NCBI GenBank assembly: GCA_964235765.1
Contig: CAXSDH010000038.1
Location: 1-34,303, forward strand
From: JAVVHH01 sp964235765
GTDB taxonomy: Bacteria > Pseudomonadota > Alphaproteobacteria > Acetobacterales > Acetobacteraceae
Direction of reading: 5' to 3'
Length of the DNA: 34,303 bases
Part shown: positions 6,705-14,160 of the stretch, in pieces
Layout: each line of letters opens with the position of its first letter
Numbering within the stretch: position 1 is the stretch's first letter
Program-made: the position numbers and the translations under genes
The notes under the pieces: generated by a model
What the model was told of the DNA's origin: nothing
The model's database searches: none
Seen by the model: the letters and a program-made list of their open reading frames with translations, nothing else

Positions 6705-8305
6705 CCCTTCGTCACGTTCCAGAACAGAGGCGGCTGCCCCTTCAAGTGGCCGGTGATGTTGGAGCGCCACGCGGCGGACTGGAAATACTGGCCGAGCGGC
6801 ACGAACATGGCGTCCGTGAACGCCTCTGTCTGGATCGCCGCGGCAAGCTTCTTGCGCGCCGCCTCGTCGGTGGCCACGATGAACTGCGCGCGCAGGTCCT
6901 CGATCGCCGGGTTCACCGGCCAGCCATACCAGGCGGCCGCGCCGGTGCCGCGCAACCCGGGGGCGCTCAGCGGGTCGGTGTAGTCCAGCGCAGGGAACGA
7001 CGTGGTGAACAACGACCAGCCGCCCTTGTCGAGCGGCTCCTTGCTGTTGCGCCGCTGCACCACCGTGCCCCAATCCATGGCCGCATCGTCCACGTTCACG
7101 CCCAGGCGCTTCAGGGTCGCCGCACAAACCTGGCTCATGGCGTCGTAGAACGGCTGGTCCGTCGGGTGCAGCAGGGTCAGCTTCTCCCCATTGTAGCCGG
7201 AGGCCTTCAGCATGGCCTGCAACTCCGGCAGCGGCCGCGTGCCGCCCACCCGGTCCATCGCCGCATCGTTCGCATAGGGCGTGCCCGGCAGGAAGCAGCC
7301 GATCGGGGCGTTGTAGGTGCTGGCGTCCTCGCCCATGACCGCCTGCATCACCTCGCGCGGGTCGATGGCGGCCAGGATGGCCTGGCGCAGCGCCCGGTTG
7401 TTGGTCGGCGCGTGCATGTGGTTGAACCGCAGCACGGGATACAGCCCATACGGATCGAGCCGGCCGACCACGACGTTGCGGTCCTTCTTCAGCACCGGGA
7501 TCAGGTCCGGGATCGGCATCTCCAGCCAGTCGATCTCGCCGGACCGCAGCGCGTTCACCGCCGTCCCCGCCTCCGGGATGATGCGCCACTCCACCCGGTC
7601 CACCAGCACGCGCTTGGCGCCGGCGACGCTGCTGGGCGCATCATCGCGCGGACGATAGCCCTGGTGCTTGGCGAATATCGCGCGGTTGCCGGCCACGTAC
7701 TCGTCCGCCACGAAGCGGAACGGCCCGCTGCCGACCACTTCGGTGATCTGCTTGAACGGGTCGGTCTGCGCGATCCGCTCGGGCATGATCATCGCCGGGC
7801 TCGGCTGCGTCTTGGCCAGCGCCGTCAGCAGCGGCGGGAACGGGCGCTTCAGCCGGAACACCAGCGTGCGGTCGTCGGGCGCCTCCAGCGCATCCAGCAG
7901 CCCGGCGACGGTGCCGCCCAGGCTGTCCCGCCGCATCCAGCGCTGCAACGACGCCACGCAATCCCGCGCCAGCACGGGCTGCCCGTCATGGAACACCAGC
8001 CCGCCGCGCAGCTTGATGGTCCAGCGCTTGCCGTCGTCCTCGGTCAGGTGGCCCTCCGCCATCTGCGGCTGCGGGCGCAAGGCGTCGTCGGTGCCGAACA
8101 GGGTATCGAACACCATGAAGGCGTAGTTGCGGGTCACGGTCGCCGTGGTCCAGATCGGGTCCAGGCTCGTCAGGTTGGCCTGCGGCACGAACACCAGCGT
8201 GCGGGCCGCCGCCGGCTGCGCGACGGCGACCCGGGGCAGGGCGGCCGTGGCAGCCCCGGCCGCGGCCATGGCGGCAGACCGCGTCAATAGCGAACGTCGT
8301 AGCAT
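6701..8305 (-). CDS. Peptide/nickel-type ABC transporter substrate-binding protein (SBP family 5)
   Basis: Periplasmic solute-binding protein of the DppA/OppA/NikA class, 534 residues, the normal length. The N-terminus MLRRSLLTRSAAMAAAGAAT is a secretion signal with paired arginines, ending near VAVAQPAAA. The mature part shows family landmarks: LTSLDPIWTTATVTRNYAF, a FGTDDALRPQPQMAEG segment, the WTIKLRGGLVFHDGQP block, a GSGPFRF segment, and the late NPAI region. No permease or ATPase gene adjoins it, so it is either an orphan or works with a remote transporter. It shares a GTGA overlap with crcB downstream. GAGGA lies 7 bases before the ATG. Substrate cannot be assigned: peptides, opines, metals with chelators and sugars all occur in this family. 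Confidence 0.9.
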   Translation of the reverse strand: MLRRSLLTRSAAMAAAGAATAALPRVAVAQPAAARTLVFVPQANLTSLDPIWTTATVTRNYAFMVFDTLFGTDDALRPQPQMAEGHLTEDDGKRWTIKLRGGLVFHDGQPVLARDCVASLQRWMRRDSLGGTVAGLLDALEAPDDRTLVFRLKRPFPPLLTALAKTQPSPAMIMPERIAQTDPFKQITEVVGSGPFRFVADEYVAGNRAIFAKHQGYRPRDDAPSSVAGAKRVLVDRVEWRIIPEAGTAVNALRSGEIDWLEMPIPDLIPVLKKDRNVVVGRLDPYGLYPVLRFNHMHAPTNNRALRQAILAAIDPREVMQAVMGEDASTYNAPIGCFLPGTPYANDAAMDRVGGTRPLPELQAMLKASGYNGEKLTLLHPTDQPFYDAMSQVCAATLKRLGVNVDDAAMDWGTVVQRRNSKEPLDKGGWSLFTTSFPALDYTDPLSAPGLRGTGAAAWYGWPVNPAIEDLRAQFIVATDEAARKKLAAAIQTEAFTDAMFVPLGQYFQSAAWRSNITGHLKGQPPLFWNVTKG

Positions 8306-8407
8306 GGCCGTTCCTCACTCTCGCTTTGGCGAAACTTAGTCGCAACCCCCTACGATACAACGAGGGATTGACGGCACGCGAACCGCCAGCCAGGTTTCAA
8401 TCCCGGG
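8306..8407. promoter_or_regulatory. Divergent intergenic region, SBP5/crcB and glycan-assembly operons
   Basis: These 102 bases separate two outward-facing operons and must hold both promoters. Short AT-richer runs stand out (GAAACTTAGTCG near 8330 and TACGATACAACG near 8351), but I could not pair a convincing -35 and -10 for either direction. Confidence 0.35.
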
Positions 8408-11400
8408 TTGAGCAGGACGCGCCCCTTGTCGAAACTCTGGATCCCGCCGCCGCCGGCCAACCTGCTCGACCTCGGCGAGCTGATCCTCGTGCAGCGCTCC
8501 GGCCTGTTCGACCTCGCCTGGTTCCTCGACCGCAACCCCGACCTCCTCGCCGCCGAAACCGACCCGCTCACCCACTTCCACCGCCATGGCTGGCGCGAGG
8601 GGCGGTGGCCGAACGCCTACTTCGACCCAGCCTGGTACGTCCGGCAGAACCGCGACGTCCGCGAGAGCGGCAAAAACCCCCTGCTCCACTATATCGAATA
8701 CGGCGAGGCCGAAGGCCGCAAGCCGTTGCCGCACTTCGACCCGGACTGGTACCGCGCCCAATACCAGGTGGCCCCCGGCATGCTCTGCCTCGCGCACTTC
8801 CTGGAGCGGCGCCACCACGGCGCGGTAAGCCCCATCCCCGAGTTCGACCCAGCATACTACCTCCGGCATGCGCCCGACGTGGCCGCGGCCGGCATGGACC
8901 CGTTCGAGCATTACATGGTGGGCGGCGCTGCCGAAGACCGCGCGCCCTCGCCCGACTTCGACCCGCACTTCTACCGAGGCCGCTACCTGCGCCACCTGCA
9001 CGGCGTCAATCCGCTGCTGCACTATCGCCAGCACCGGCACGAGCCCGGCGTGTTTCCCGCCCAGCCCGACGGCGAGACCAGCATCCCGCAGGAGGTGCGC
9101 CGCAATACCCAGCCCGGCCCCCTGTTCGAGGAGTTCGAGCCGCTCGACCCGATCGCCCCGCGCCGCGCCAAGGTCCTGGCCTTCTACCTGCCGCAATTCC
9201 ACCCCGTGCCGGAAAACGACGCCTGGTGGGGCAAGGGCTTCACCGAATGGACCAACGTCGCCCGCGGCCTGCCGCGCTTCGCCGGCCACTACCAGCCGCG
9301 CATCCCGCGCGACCTGGGCCACTACCGGCTCGACGACGGCGCCGTGCTGGCCCGGCAGGCCGCGCTCGCCCGCGGCGCCGGGCTGCATGGCTTCGTCTTC
9401 TACTTCTATTGGTTCAACGGCCGCCGCCTGCTGGATACGCCGCTCGAAGCCCTGCTGGCCGACCCGTCGCTCGACCTGCCGTTCTGCCTCATGTGGGCCA
9501 ACGAGAACTGGACCCGGCGGTGGGACGGCTCGGACCAGGAGATCCTGGTCTCGCAAGACTATCGCGACGCCGATGAGGTGGCGCTGATCGCCACCTTCGC
9601 CCGCCATTTCGCCGACCCCCGCTACATCCGCCTCGCGGGCCGGCCCCTGCTGATGGTGTATCGGGCCGGACTGATCCCGCACACCGCCGCCGCCATCGCC
9701 CGCTGGCGCCAGGGCTTCGCCGCATTCGGCTTCGACCCCATGTTCGTCATGGCGCAGAGCTTCACCGACCGCGACCCGCGCCCCTTCGGCATGGACGCCG
9801 CCGTCGAGTTCCCGCCGCATAAGCTGACCGAAGGCGTGGCCCAGGTGAACGCCCGGCTGCACATGCTGGACCATGCGGCAACCGCGCAGGTCTATGCCTA
9901 TGCCGACATCGCCGCCGCGACCGACCTCGCCCCGCCGGGCTTCGACCTCATCCGCACGGCCATGCCCGGCTGGGACAACGACGCGCGGCGGCAGGGCGCC
10001 GGAATGGTCGTGCACGGCTCCACGCCCGCCGCCTACCAGGCCTGGCTCTCGCGCCTGATCGAGGCGGCGATCGCCCAACCCATCCACGGCGAGGCGCTGG
10101 TATGCGTGAACGCCTGGAACGAATGGGCGGAGGGCGCATACCTCGAGCCGGACGTGCATTTCGGCGCCGCCTACCTGAACGCGACCGCCCGCGCCGTCAT
10201 GGGGGTCGCAGAGGCGCCGGGCCGCACCCGGCTGCTGCTGGTCGGCCACGACGCCTTCCCGGCCGGGTCGCAACTGCTGCTGCTGCACCTCGGGCGCTAC
10301 CTGCGCAGGGCCCGCGGCATCGAGGTCGCGTTCCTGCTGCTGGCAGGCGGCGCGCTGGAGGCCGAATACCGCGCCGCCGCGCCCACGACGGTGCTGGCCG
10401 ACCCCAATGAACTGGCCCGGACCGCACAATCCATGCTGGCCCGCGGCTTCGATACCGCGATCGTCAACACTTCCGCCGCGGGCGCCGCCTGCGCCAAGCT
10501 GGCCAAGGCGGGTCTGGCCTGCACCCTGCTGATCCACGAACTGCCGCGCCTGCTGCGGGAACGCGGGCTGGTCGATGCCGCCCGCGCCGGGGCCGCCGCC
10601 GCCCGGCACGTGGTGTTCCCGGCCGCCTATGTGCGGGACCGCTTCCACGAGCTGGTCGCCGTGCCGCCAGGCCGCGCGCTGCTGCTGCCGCAAGGGATCT
10701 ACCGGCCCATCGAGCCCGCCATCGGCGACCGCCGGGCCGAGCTGCGCCTGCCGACGGACGCCACGCTCGCCGTCGGATTGGGCTACGGCGACCTGCGCAA
10801 GGGCTTCGACCTGTTCCTGCAGGCCTGGCGCACCGCGCACGCCGCCGACCCGGCCATCCACATGCTCTGGGTCGGCGACCTCGACCCCGGCGTGCAGGCC
10901 TATCTCGGCGCGGAAATGGCCGCGGCGCAGGCCACCGGAACCTTCCACCACCTGCCGTGGCACGCGAACGGCGCGGATTGGCTGGCCGCCGCCGATGTGC
11001 ACCTGCTAACCTCGCGGGAAGACCCGTTCCCCAGCGTGGTCCTCGAAGCCATGTCGGCCGGTGTGCCGACGATCGCCTTCGAGGAGGCCGGCGGCGCCCC
11101 GGACCTGCTGCGCGACCACGGCGCAGGCGTGGCGGTGCCGCTGGGCGACGCCGCCGCCATGGTGCGGCAGATGCGCGCCGTGGTGCTGCAGGCCACGCCC
11201 GAAAATCGCGCCCGCCTGGCCCAGGCGGCCCGCAAGCACTTCCCCTTCGCCGCCTATGCCGACCGGCTGCTGCTGCTCGCCCATCCCGTGCTGTCGTCGG
11301 TCACGGCCGTGGTGCCGAATTACAACTACGCCCGCTACCTCCCCGGCCGCCTCGCCTCCATCTTCGCGCAGAGCCACGCGCCCGCCGATATCATGGTGCT

Positions 11401-12157
11401 CGACGACGCCTCCAGCGACGGCAGCGCCCTGGTCGTGCAGCACGAGGCGGCACAGGCCAAGCGCCGCGTGCGCTGGGTGGGCAGCGCCCGCAATTCTGGC
11501 AACGTATTCCGGCAATGGCGCAGGGCCGCCGCCATGGCCGAGGGGGAGTTCGTCTGGATCGCCGAAGCCGACGACCTGGCCGAACCCGGATTTCTCGAGG
11601 CCCTGTGCCGTGCGCTGCGTGCGGCGCCGGACGCCGCCTTCGGCTTCACCGATAGCGGCGCCGTGGATGCGCAAGGCGCAGCGCTGTGGCCGAACCACCA
11701 GGCCTACTACGCCGCGTCCGGCGCTCCGGCCCTGGCGAAAAGCGCCGTCCTGCCGGCAGCCCGCTTCCTGCGCGAGTGCCTGGGCGCCCGCAACCTGGTC
11801 GTCAACGCCAGCGCCGTGCTATGGCGCCGGGCCGCGCTGCTGGCGGCGCTGGACCGTTGCGGCGCCGCGCTCGACGGCTTCCAACTGGCCGGGGACTGGC
11901 GGTTGTACGCCGAGGCGCTGGCCGAAGGCGCCGCGGTGGCCTACGTGGCGCAACCCTTGAACGTGCACCGCCGCCACGGCGCAGGGCTGACCCGGCGGCT
12001 GCCGGCGGCGCAGCACCTCGATGAAATCAAGCGCATGCACCGCCACATGCGCGGTATGCTGGGCAGCAGCCCCGGCCTGCTCGCCGAGCAACGCCGGGCG
12101 CTGGCCGCGGCGCGCCAAAGCCTGCGCGCGGTCGAACCGCAGGAGCCCAAGCCGTGA
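8408..12157 (+). CDS. Giant glycan-assembly protein: 38-aa repeats, WbsX (GH99-like), GT4-like and GT2 domains
   Basis: A 1249-residue cytoplasmic-type protein (no signal peptide, no membrane helix) for surface polysaccharide synthesis. Domains in order: five repeats of about 38 residues starting at 34, 72, 110, 146 and 184, each built on FDPxWYxxxxxDV...NPLLHYxxxGxxEGR; a WbsX/Glyco_tran_WbsX domain at about 255-585 (KVLAFYLPQFHPVPEND, WWGKGFTEWTNV, MWANENWTRRWDG, NAWNEWAEGAYLEPD); a GT-B domain of GT4 type at about 607-957 with the E-x7-E-like REDPFPSVVLEAMSAG; and a GT2 domain (GT-A fold) at about 963-1200 with VVPNYNYARYLPG, VLDDASSDGS and AEADDLAEPGF. The best start is a TTG at 8408; no in-frame ATG occurs before residue 125, which would remove repeats. 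It ends in a GTGA overlap with the acetyltransferase. Products and acceptor are unknown. Confidence 0.85.
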   Translation: MSRTRPLSKLWIPPPPANLLDLGELILVQRSGLFDLAWFLDRNPDLLAAETDPLTHFHRHGWREGRWPNAYFDPAWYVRQNRDVRESGKNPLLHYIEYGEAEGRKPLPHFDPDWYRAQYQVAPGMLCLAHFLERRHHGAVSPIPEFDPAYYLRHAPDVAAAGMDPFEHYMVGGAAEDRAPSPDFDPHFYRGRYLRHLHGVNPLLHYRQHRHEPGVFPAQPDGETSIPQEVRRNTQPGPLFEEFEPLDPIAPRRAKVLAFYLPQFHPVPENDAWWGKGFTEWTNVARGLPRFAGHYQPRIPRDLGHYRLDDGAVLARQAALARGAGLHGFVFYFYWFNGRRLLDTPLEALLADPSLDLPFCLMWANENWTRRWDGSDQEILVSQDYRDADEVALIATFARHFADPRYIRLAGRPLLMVYRAGLIPHTAAAIARWRQGFAAFGFDPMFVMAQSFTDRDPRPFGMDAAVEFPPHKLTEGVAQVNARLHMLDHAATAQVYAYADIAAATDLAPPGFDLIRTAMPGWDNDARRQGAGMVVHGSTPAAYQAWLSRLIEAAIAQPIHGEALVCVNAWNEWAEGAYLEPDVHFGAAYLNATARAVMGVAEAPGRTRLLLVGHDAFPAGSQLLLLHLGRYLRRARGIEVAFLLLAGGALEAEYRAAAPTTVLADPNELARTAQSMLARGFDTAIVNTSAAGAACAKLAKAGLACTLLIHELPRLLRERGLVDAARAGAAAARHVVFPAAYVRDRFHELVAVPPGRALLLPQGIYRPIEPAIGDRRAELRLPTDATLAVGLGYGDLRKGFDLFLQAWRTAHAADPAIHMLWVGDLDPGVQAYLGAEMAAAQATGTFHHLPWHANGADWLAAADVHLLTSREDPFPSVVLEAMSAGVPTIAFEEAGGAPDLLRDHGAGVAVPLGDAAAMVRQMRAVVLQATPENRARLAQAARKHFPFAAYADRLLLLAHPVLSSVTAVVPNYNYARYLPGRLASIFAQSHAPADIMVLDDASSDGSALVVQHEAAQAKRRVRWVGSARNSGNVFRQWRRAAAMAEGEFVWIAEADDLAEPGFLEALCRALRAAPDAAFGFTDSGAVDAQGAALWPNHQAYYAASGAPALAKSAVLPAARFLRECLGARNLVVNASAVLWRRAALLAALDRCGAALDGFQLAGDWRLYAEALAEGAAVAYVAQPLNVHRRHGAGLTRRLPAAQHLDEIKRMHRHMRGMLGSSPGLLAEQRRALAAARQSLRAVEPQEPKP

Positions 12158-12759
12158 GCGTGCCCTACACAAGCGACGAACTGCGGCACTGGATCGAGAC
12201 GCGCGGCTTCGAAATCGGCGAGCACACCTACGGCACGCCCAAAATCCTCAGTTGGGCGCCCGAGGACGGCCGGCTGTTCATCGGCCGCTACTGCTCGATC
12301 GCCGGGGACGTCCGTATCTTCCTGGGCGGCAACCACCGGCTGGACTGGGTCACGACCTATCCCTTCACCGCCCTGCCTGCCGCCTGGCCGGAGGCGGCAG
12401 GAATCCCCGGCCACCCCGCAAGCCGCGGCGACGTGCGGATAGGCAACGACGTCTGGCTCGGCCAGGGCTGCACCATCCTGTCCGGCGTCATCGTGGGTGA
12501 TGGCGCGGTCATCGCCGCCGGGGCCTTGGTGGCGCGGGATGTGCCGCCCTACGCGGTGGCGGCGGGCAACCCCGCCCGGGTCGTCCGGCGCCGCTTCGCC
12601 GATACGGTGGTGGAAGCGCTCCTGCGGGTGCGCTGGTGGGATTGGCCGGAGTCCGAGGTGCGCGCTGCCGTGCCGCTGCTATGCGCCCCAGACCTCGCGG
12701 CGTTCCTGGCCCGCTACGACCCCAAACACCAGCTTCCGAAAGCGTCGAGCTACTTGTGA
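12154..12759 (+). CDS. Left-handed beta-helix acetyltransferase (CatB/XAT type)
   Basis: Acyl-CoA-dependent O-acetyltransferase of the hexapeptide-repeat family, 201 residues. The segment IGRYCSIAGDVRIFLGGNH followed by RLDWVTTYPF is diagnostic of the xenobiotic acetyltransferase (CatB/Vat) branch; His61 is the expected catalytic base. Hexapeptide turns follow at about 88-150 (DVRIGNDVWLGQGCTILSG, VIVGDGAVIAAGALV), ending in the AGNPARVVRRRF motif. Start is the GTG at 12154, sharing GTGA with the previous stop, with AGGAG 8 bases upstream. Because it is coupled to the glycan-assembly gene, its likely job is acetylating a sugar of the same glycan rather than drug resistance; that is inference. 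Its last 10 bases overlap a tiny gene on the other strand. Confidence 0.88.
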   Translation: MSVPYTSDELRHWIETRGFEIGEHTYGTPKILSWAPEDGRLFIGRYCSIAGDVRIFLGGNHRLDWVTTYPFTALPAAWPEAAGIPGHPASRGDVRIGNDVWLGQGCTILSGVIVGDGAVIAAGALVARDVPPYAVAAGNPARVVRRRFADTVVEALLRVRWWDWPESEVRAAVPLLCAPDLAAFLARYDPKHQLPKASSYL

Positions 12760-12854
12760 CGCGCCGACCATCGCTGCTCGACATAGATGCCAAGCGAAAG
12801 GACGATGACGAAGGGTATTCCTGCGGCGAGCAGTCCTTGGAACAACTCAGGCAC
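12750..12854 (-). CDS. Tiny single-helix membrane protein (34 residues), function unknown
   Basis: Reads VPELFQGLLAAGIPFVIVLS then LGIYVEQRWSARHK and stops at TAG 12752-12750. One hydrophobic helix (about residues 7-25) is followed by a basic tail, a single-pass membrane miniprotein by appearance. The GTG at 12854 has a perfect AGGAGG (12866-12861) 6 bases upstream; an ATG two codons earlier (12860) touches that AGGAGG and is less suitable. The start lies inside the end of the 84-residue gene (8-base overlap), so the two should be translationally coupled. The 3' end overlaps the convergent acetyltransferase gene by 10 bases. I do not recognise a family. The strong ribosome-binding site, the coupling and the membrane-like composition are the reasons for calling it a gene. 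Confidence 0.6.
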   Translation of the reverse strand: MPELFQGLLAAGIPFVIVLSLGIYVEQRWSARHK

Positions 12855-13101
12855 CGGCATCCTCCTGGTCAGTCTCGGCTCGTGGCACAGCATACCCCAT
12901 AAACGCCCAGGCCGCCAACTCGATCCCCGCGGCCACGATACCGCCGGCGGCCGCGAGCACGAAGCTGAACCTCTGCCCAGTGTTGAAGATGGGCGCGATG
13001 AACGACGCCCCCAAGACCCCGACGGCGATCAGCTGCGTGCCGCCCGCCAGCATCTTGAAGCGCTCGGCCTTGACGGCGGCCCGGTGCTGCTCCTGCGTCA
13101 C
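12847..13101 (-). CDS. Small two-helix membrane protein (84 residues), function unknown
   Basis: Starts at GTG 13101, whose last two bases plus the next form the TGA stop of the upstream amino-acid-binding protein (GTGA overlap). A longer frame from ATG 13140 exists but would overlap that gene by 43 bases. The protein begins with a charged, amphipathic stretch (MTQEQHRAAVKAERFKMLAG), has two hydrophobic segments at about residues 19-38 and 44-69, and ends in an acidic tail (ETDQEDAGA). No family was recognised, and two helices are too few for an ABC permease of the His/Glu/Gln type (usually five or more). Its coupling to the binding-protein gene suggests a linked role, for example membrane docking or sensing of the loaded binding protein; this is speculation. 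Confidence 0.72.
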   Translation of the reverse strand: MTQEQHRAAVKAERFKMLAGGTQLIAVGVLGASFIAPIFNTGQRFSFVLAAAGGIVAAGIELAAWAFMGYAVPRAETDQEDAGA

Positions 13102-14102
13102 CGGATCGGTGGCGCATACATCAGCCCGCCATTGCTCCACAGGTTGTTCGGCCCGCGCGGCAGGTCTATCGGGCCGAAATGACGCTGGTAGATCTCGCCA
13201 TAGTTGCCGACCGACTTGATAGCGTTATACGCCCAGCGGTTATCGAGCCCCATCAGCTTCCCATGGTCGCCCGCCACCCCCAGCAGGCGCTGGATCGACG
13301 GATTCGGCGATTTCAGCATCTCCTCCACGTTGCCCTGCGTCACCCCCAGCTCCTCGGCCGCGATTAGCGCGAACATGGTCCACTTCACGATGTCGAGCCA
13401 CTGGTCGTCACCCTTGCGAACCGCGGCGCCCAGCGGCTCCTTGCTGATCCGGTCGGGCAGAACCATGTGGTCGTCCGGCTTCTGCAACGCCGTCCGGTTC
13501 GCGGCCAGTTGGCTCGCATCCGTGCTGTACGCGTCGCAACGCCCAGCCTCGTAGGCCGCCATTCCATCGATGTTGCGCTCAAAGATCACCGGGCGGACCG
13601 CCGTGCCGGTGCTGCGGGACCAATCGGCGAGATTCAACTCGCTCGTGCTGCCCTGCGTGGTGCAGATCGCGGCGCCCGCCAGGTCTTTGCCGCTCTTGGC
13701 ATTGACGCTCTTGCGCACCAGGAAGCTTTGCCCGTCGTAGAAGTTGATGGCCGCGAACTCCAGGCCGTTCGCCGCCTCGCGCGACTGGCTCCATGTCAGC
13801 GTCTGGAACACCACGTCCACCTGGCCGGTCTGCAGCGCCGTCAGCCGCTGCGGCGTGGACAGGGCGTTGAACCGCACCTTCGGCTCGCCCAGCACAGCCG
13901 CGGCGACCGCCCGGCAGCTATCCGCATCGAGGCCCTGGAACACGCCCTGCCGGTCATAGATGCCAAAACCGGTGGTCCCCAGGCTCGCGCTGCACTCCAG
14001 GATCCCGCGCGCCCGCACCAACGACAGCGTGGGCCCAGCCGAGGCCTGGGCAAACACGGGCGTGGATGCCGTCAGCAGCAGAAACGTCAGCAATCGGCGC
14101 AT
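13098..14102 (-). CDS. General L-amino-acid-binding periplasmic protein (AapJ/BztA-like), orphan
   Basis: Solute-binding protein of SBP family 3, AapJ/BztA group, which delivers polar amino acids to an ABC importer. The 334 residues match the group's length. The signal peptide MRRLLTFLLLTASTPVFA is followed by the group's hallmarks: a GILECSASLGTTGFG segment (family normally L-x-CG-V), QGLDADSCRAVAAAVLG, the VDVVFQTLTWSQSRE region, CTTQGSTSELNLADW, and the end GGLMYAPPIR. I chose ATG 14102, with GGAGG 5 bases upstream, over an upstream start. No AapQMP permease or ATPase genes adjoin it. Instead it is followed through a GTGA overlap by two tiny membrane proteins. The promoter is unclear: only 58 bases, holding a strong hairpin, separate it from paaK. 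Confidence 0.9.
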   Translation of the reverse strand: MRRLLTFLLLTASTPVFAQASAGPTLSLVRARGILECSASLGTTGFGIYDRQGVFQGLDADSCRAVAAAVLGEPKVRFNALSTPQRLTALQTGQVDVVFQTLTWSQSREAANGLEFAAINFYDGQSFLVRKSVNAKSGKDLAGAAICTTQGSTSELNLADWSRSTGTAVRPVIFERNIDGMAAYEAGRCDAYSTDASQLAANRTALQKPDDHMVLPDRISKEPLGAAVRKGDDQWLDIVKWTMFALIAAEELGVTQGNVEEMLKSPNPSIQRLLGVAGDHGKLMGLDNRWAYNAIKSVGNYGEIYQRHFGPIDLPRGPNNLWSNGGLMYAPPIR

Positions 14103-14122
14103 GATGTCCTCCCAGAACACGT

Positions 14123-14150
14123 CCCGGCCAGGCGGAGTCGCCTCGCCGGG
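14123..14150 (-). terminator. Strong stem-loop between paaK and the AapJ-like gene
   Basis: CCCGGC (14123-14128) pairs with GCCGGG (14145-14150), and AGGCG (14130-14134) pairs with CGCCT (14139-14143), leaving one C:C mismatch and a GAGT loop: 11 pairs in 28 bases. It begins 11 bases after the paaK stop and ends 20 bases before the AapJ-like start. No U-tract follows, so it may attenuate, protect a 3' end, or terminate with help. Confidence 0.55.
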
Positions 14151-14160
14151 AGTGCGCAGG

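Noticed and set aside
8306..8407. Fluoride riboswitch controlling the crcB operon
   Set aside because: The conserved riboswitch core was not recognised in the leader of the binding-protein/crcB operon.
8336..11002. An 888-residue minus-strand frame opposite the glycan protein
   Set aside because: It is the reverse-complement shadow of a gene with clear catalytic motifs and shows no motif of its own.
12154..12759. Chloramphenicol or streptogramin resistance by the CatB-type enzyme
   Set aside because: The fold is shared, but coupling to a glycan-assembly gene favours sugar acetylation; resistance cannot be read from the sequence.
13099..13140. ATG start at 13140 for the 84-residue membrane protein
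   Set aside because: It would overlap the AapJ-like gene by 43 bases, whereas the GTG at 13101 gives a typical GTGA coupling.
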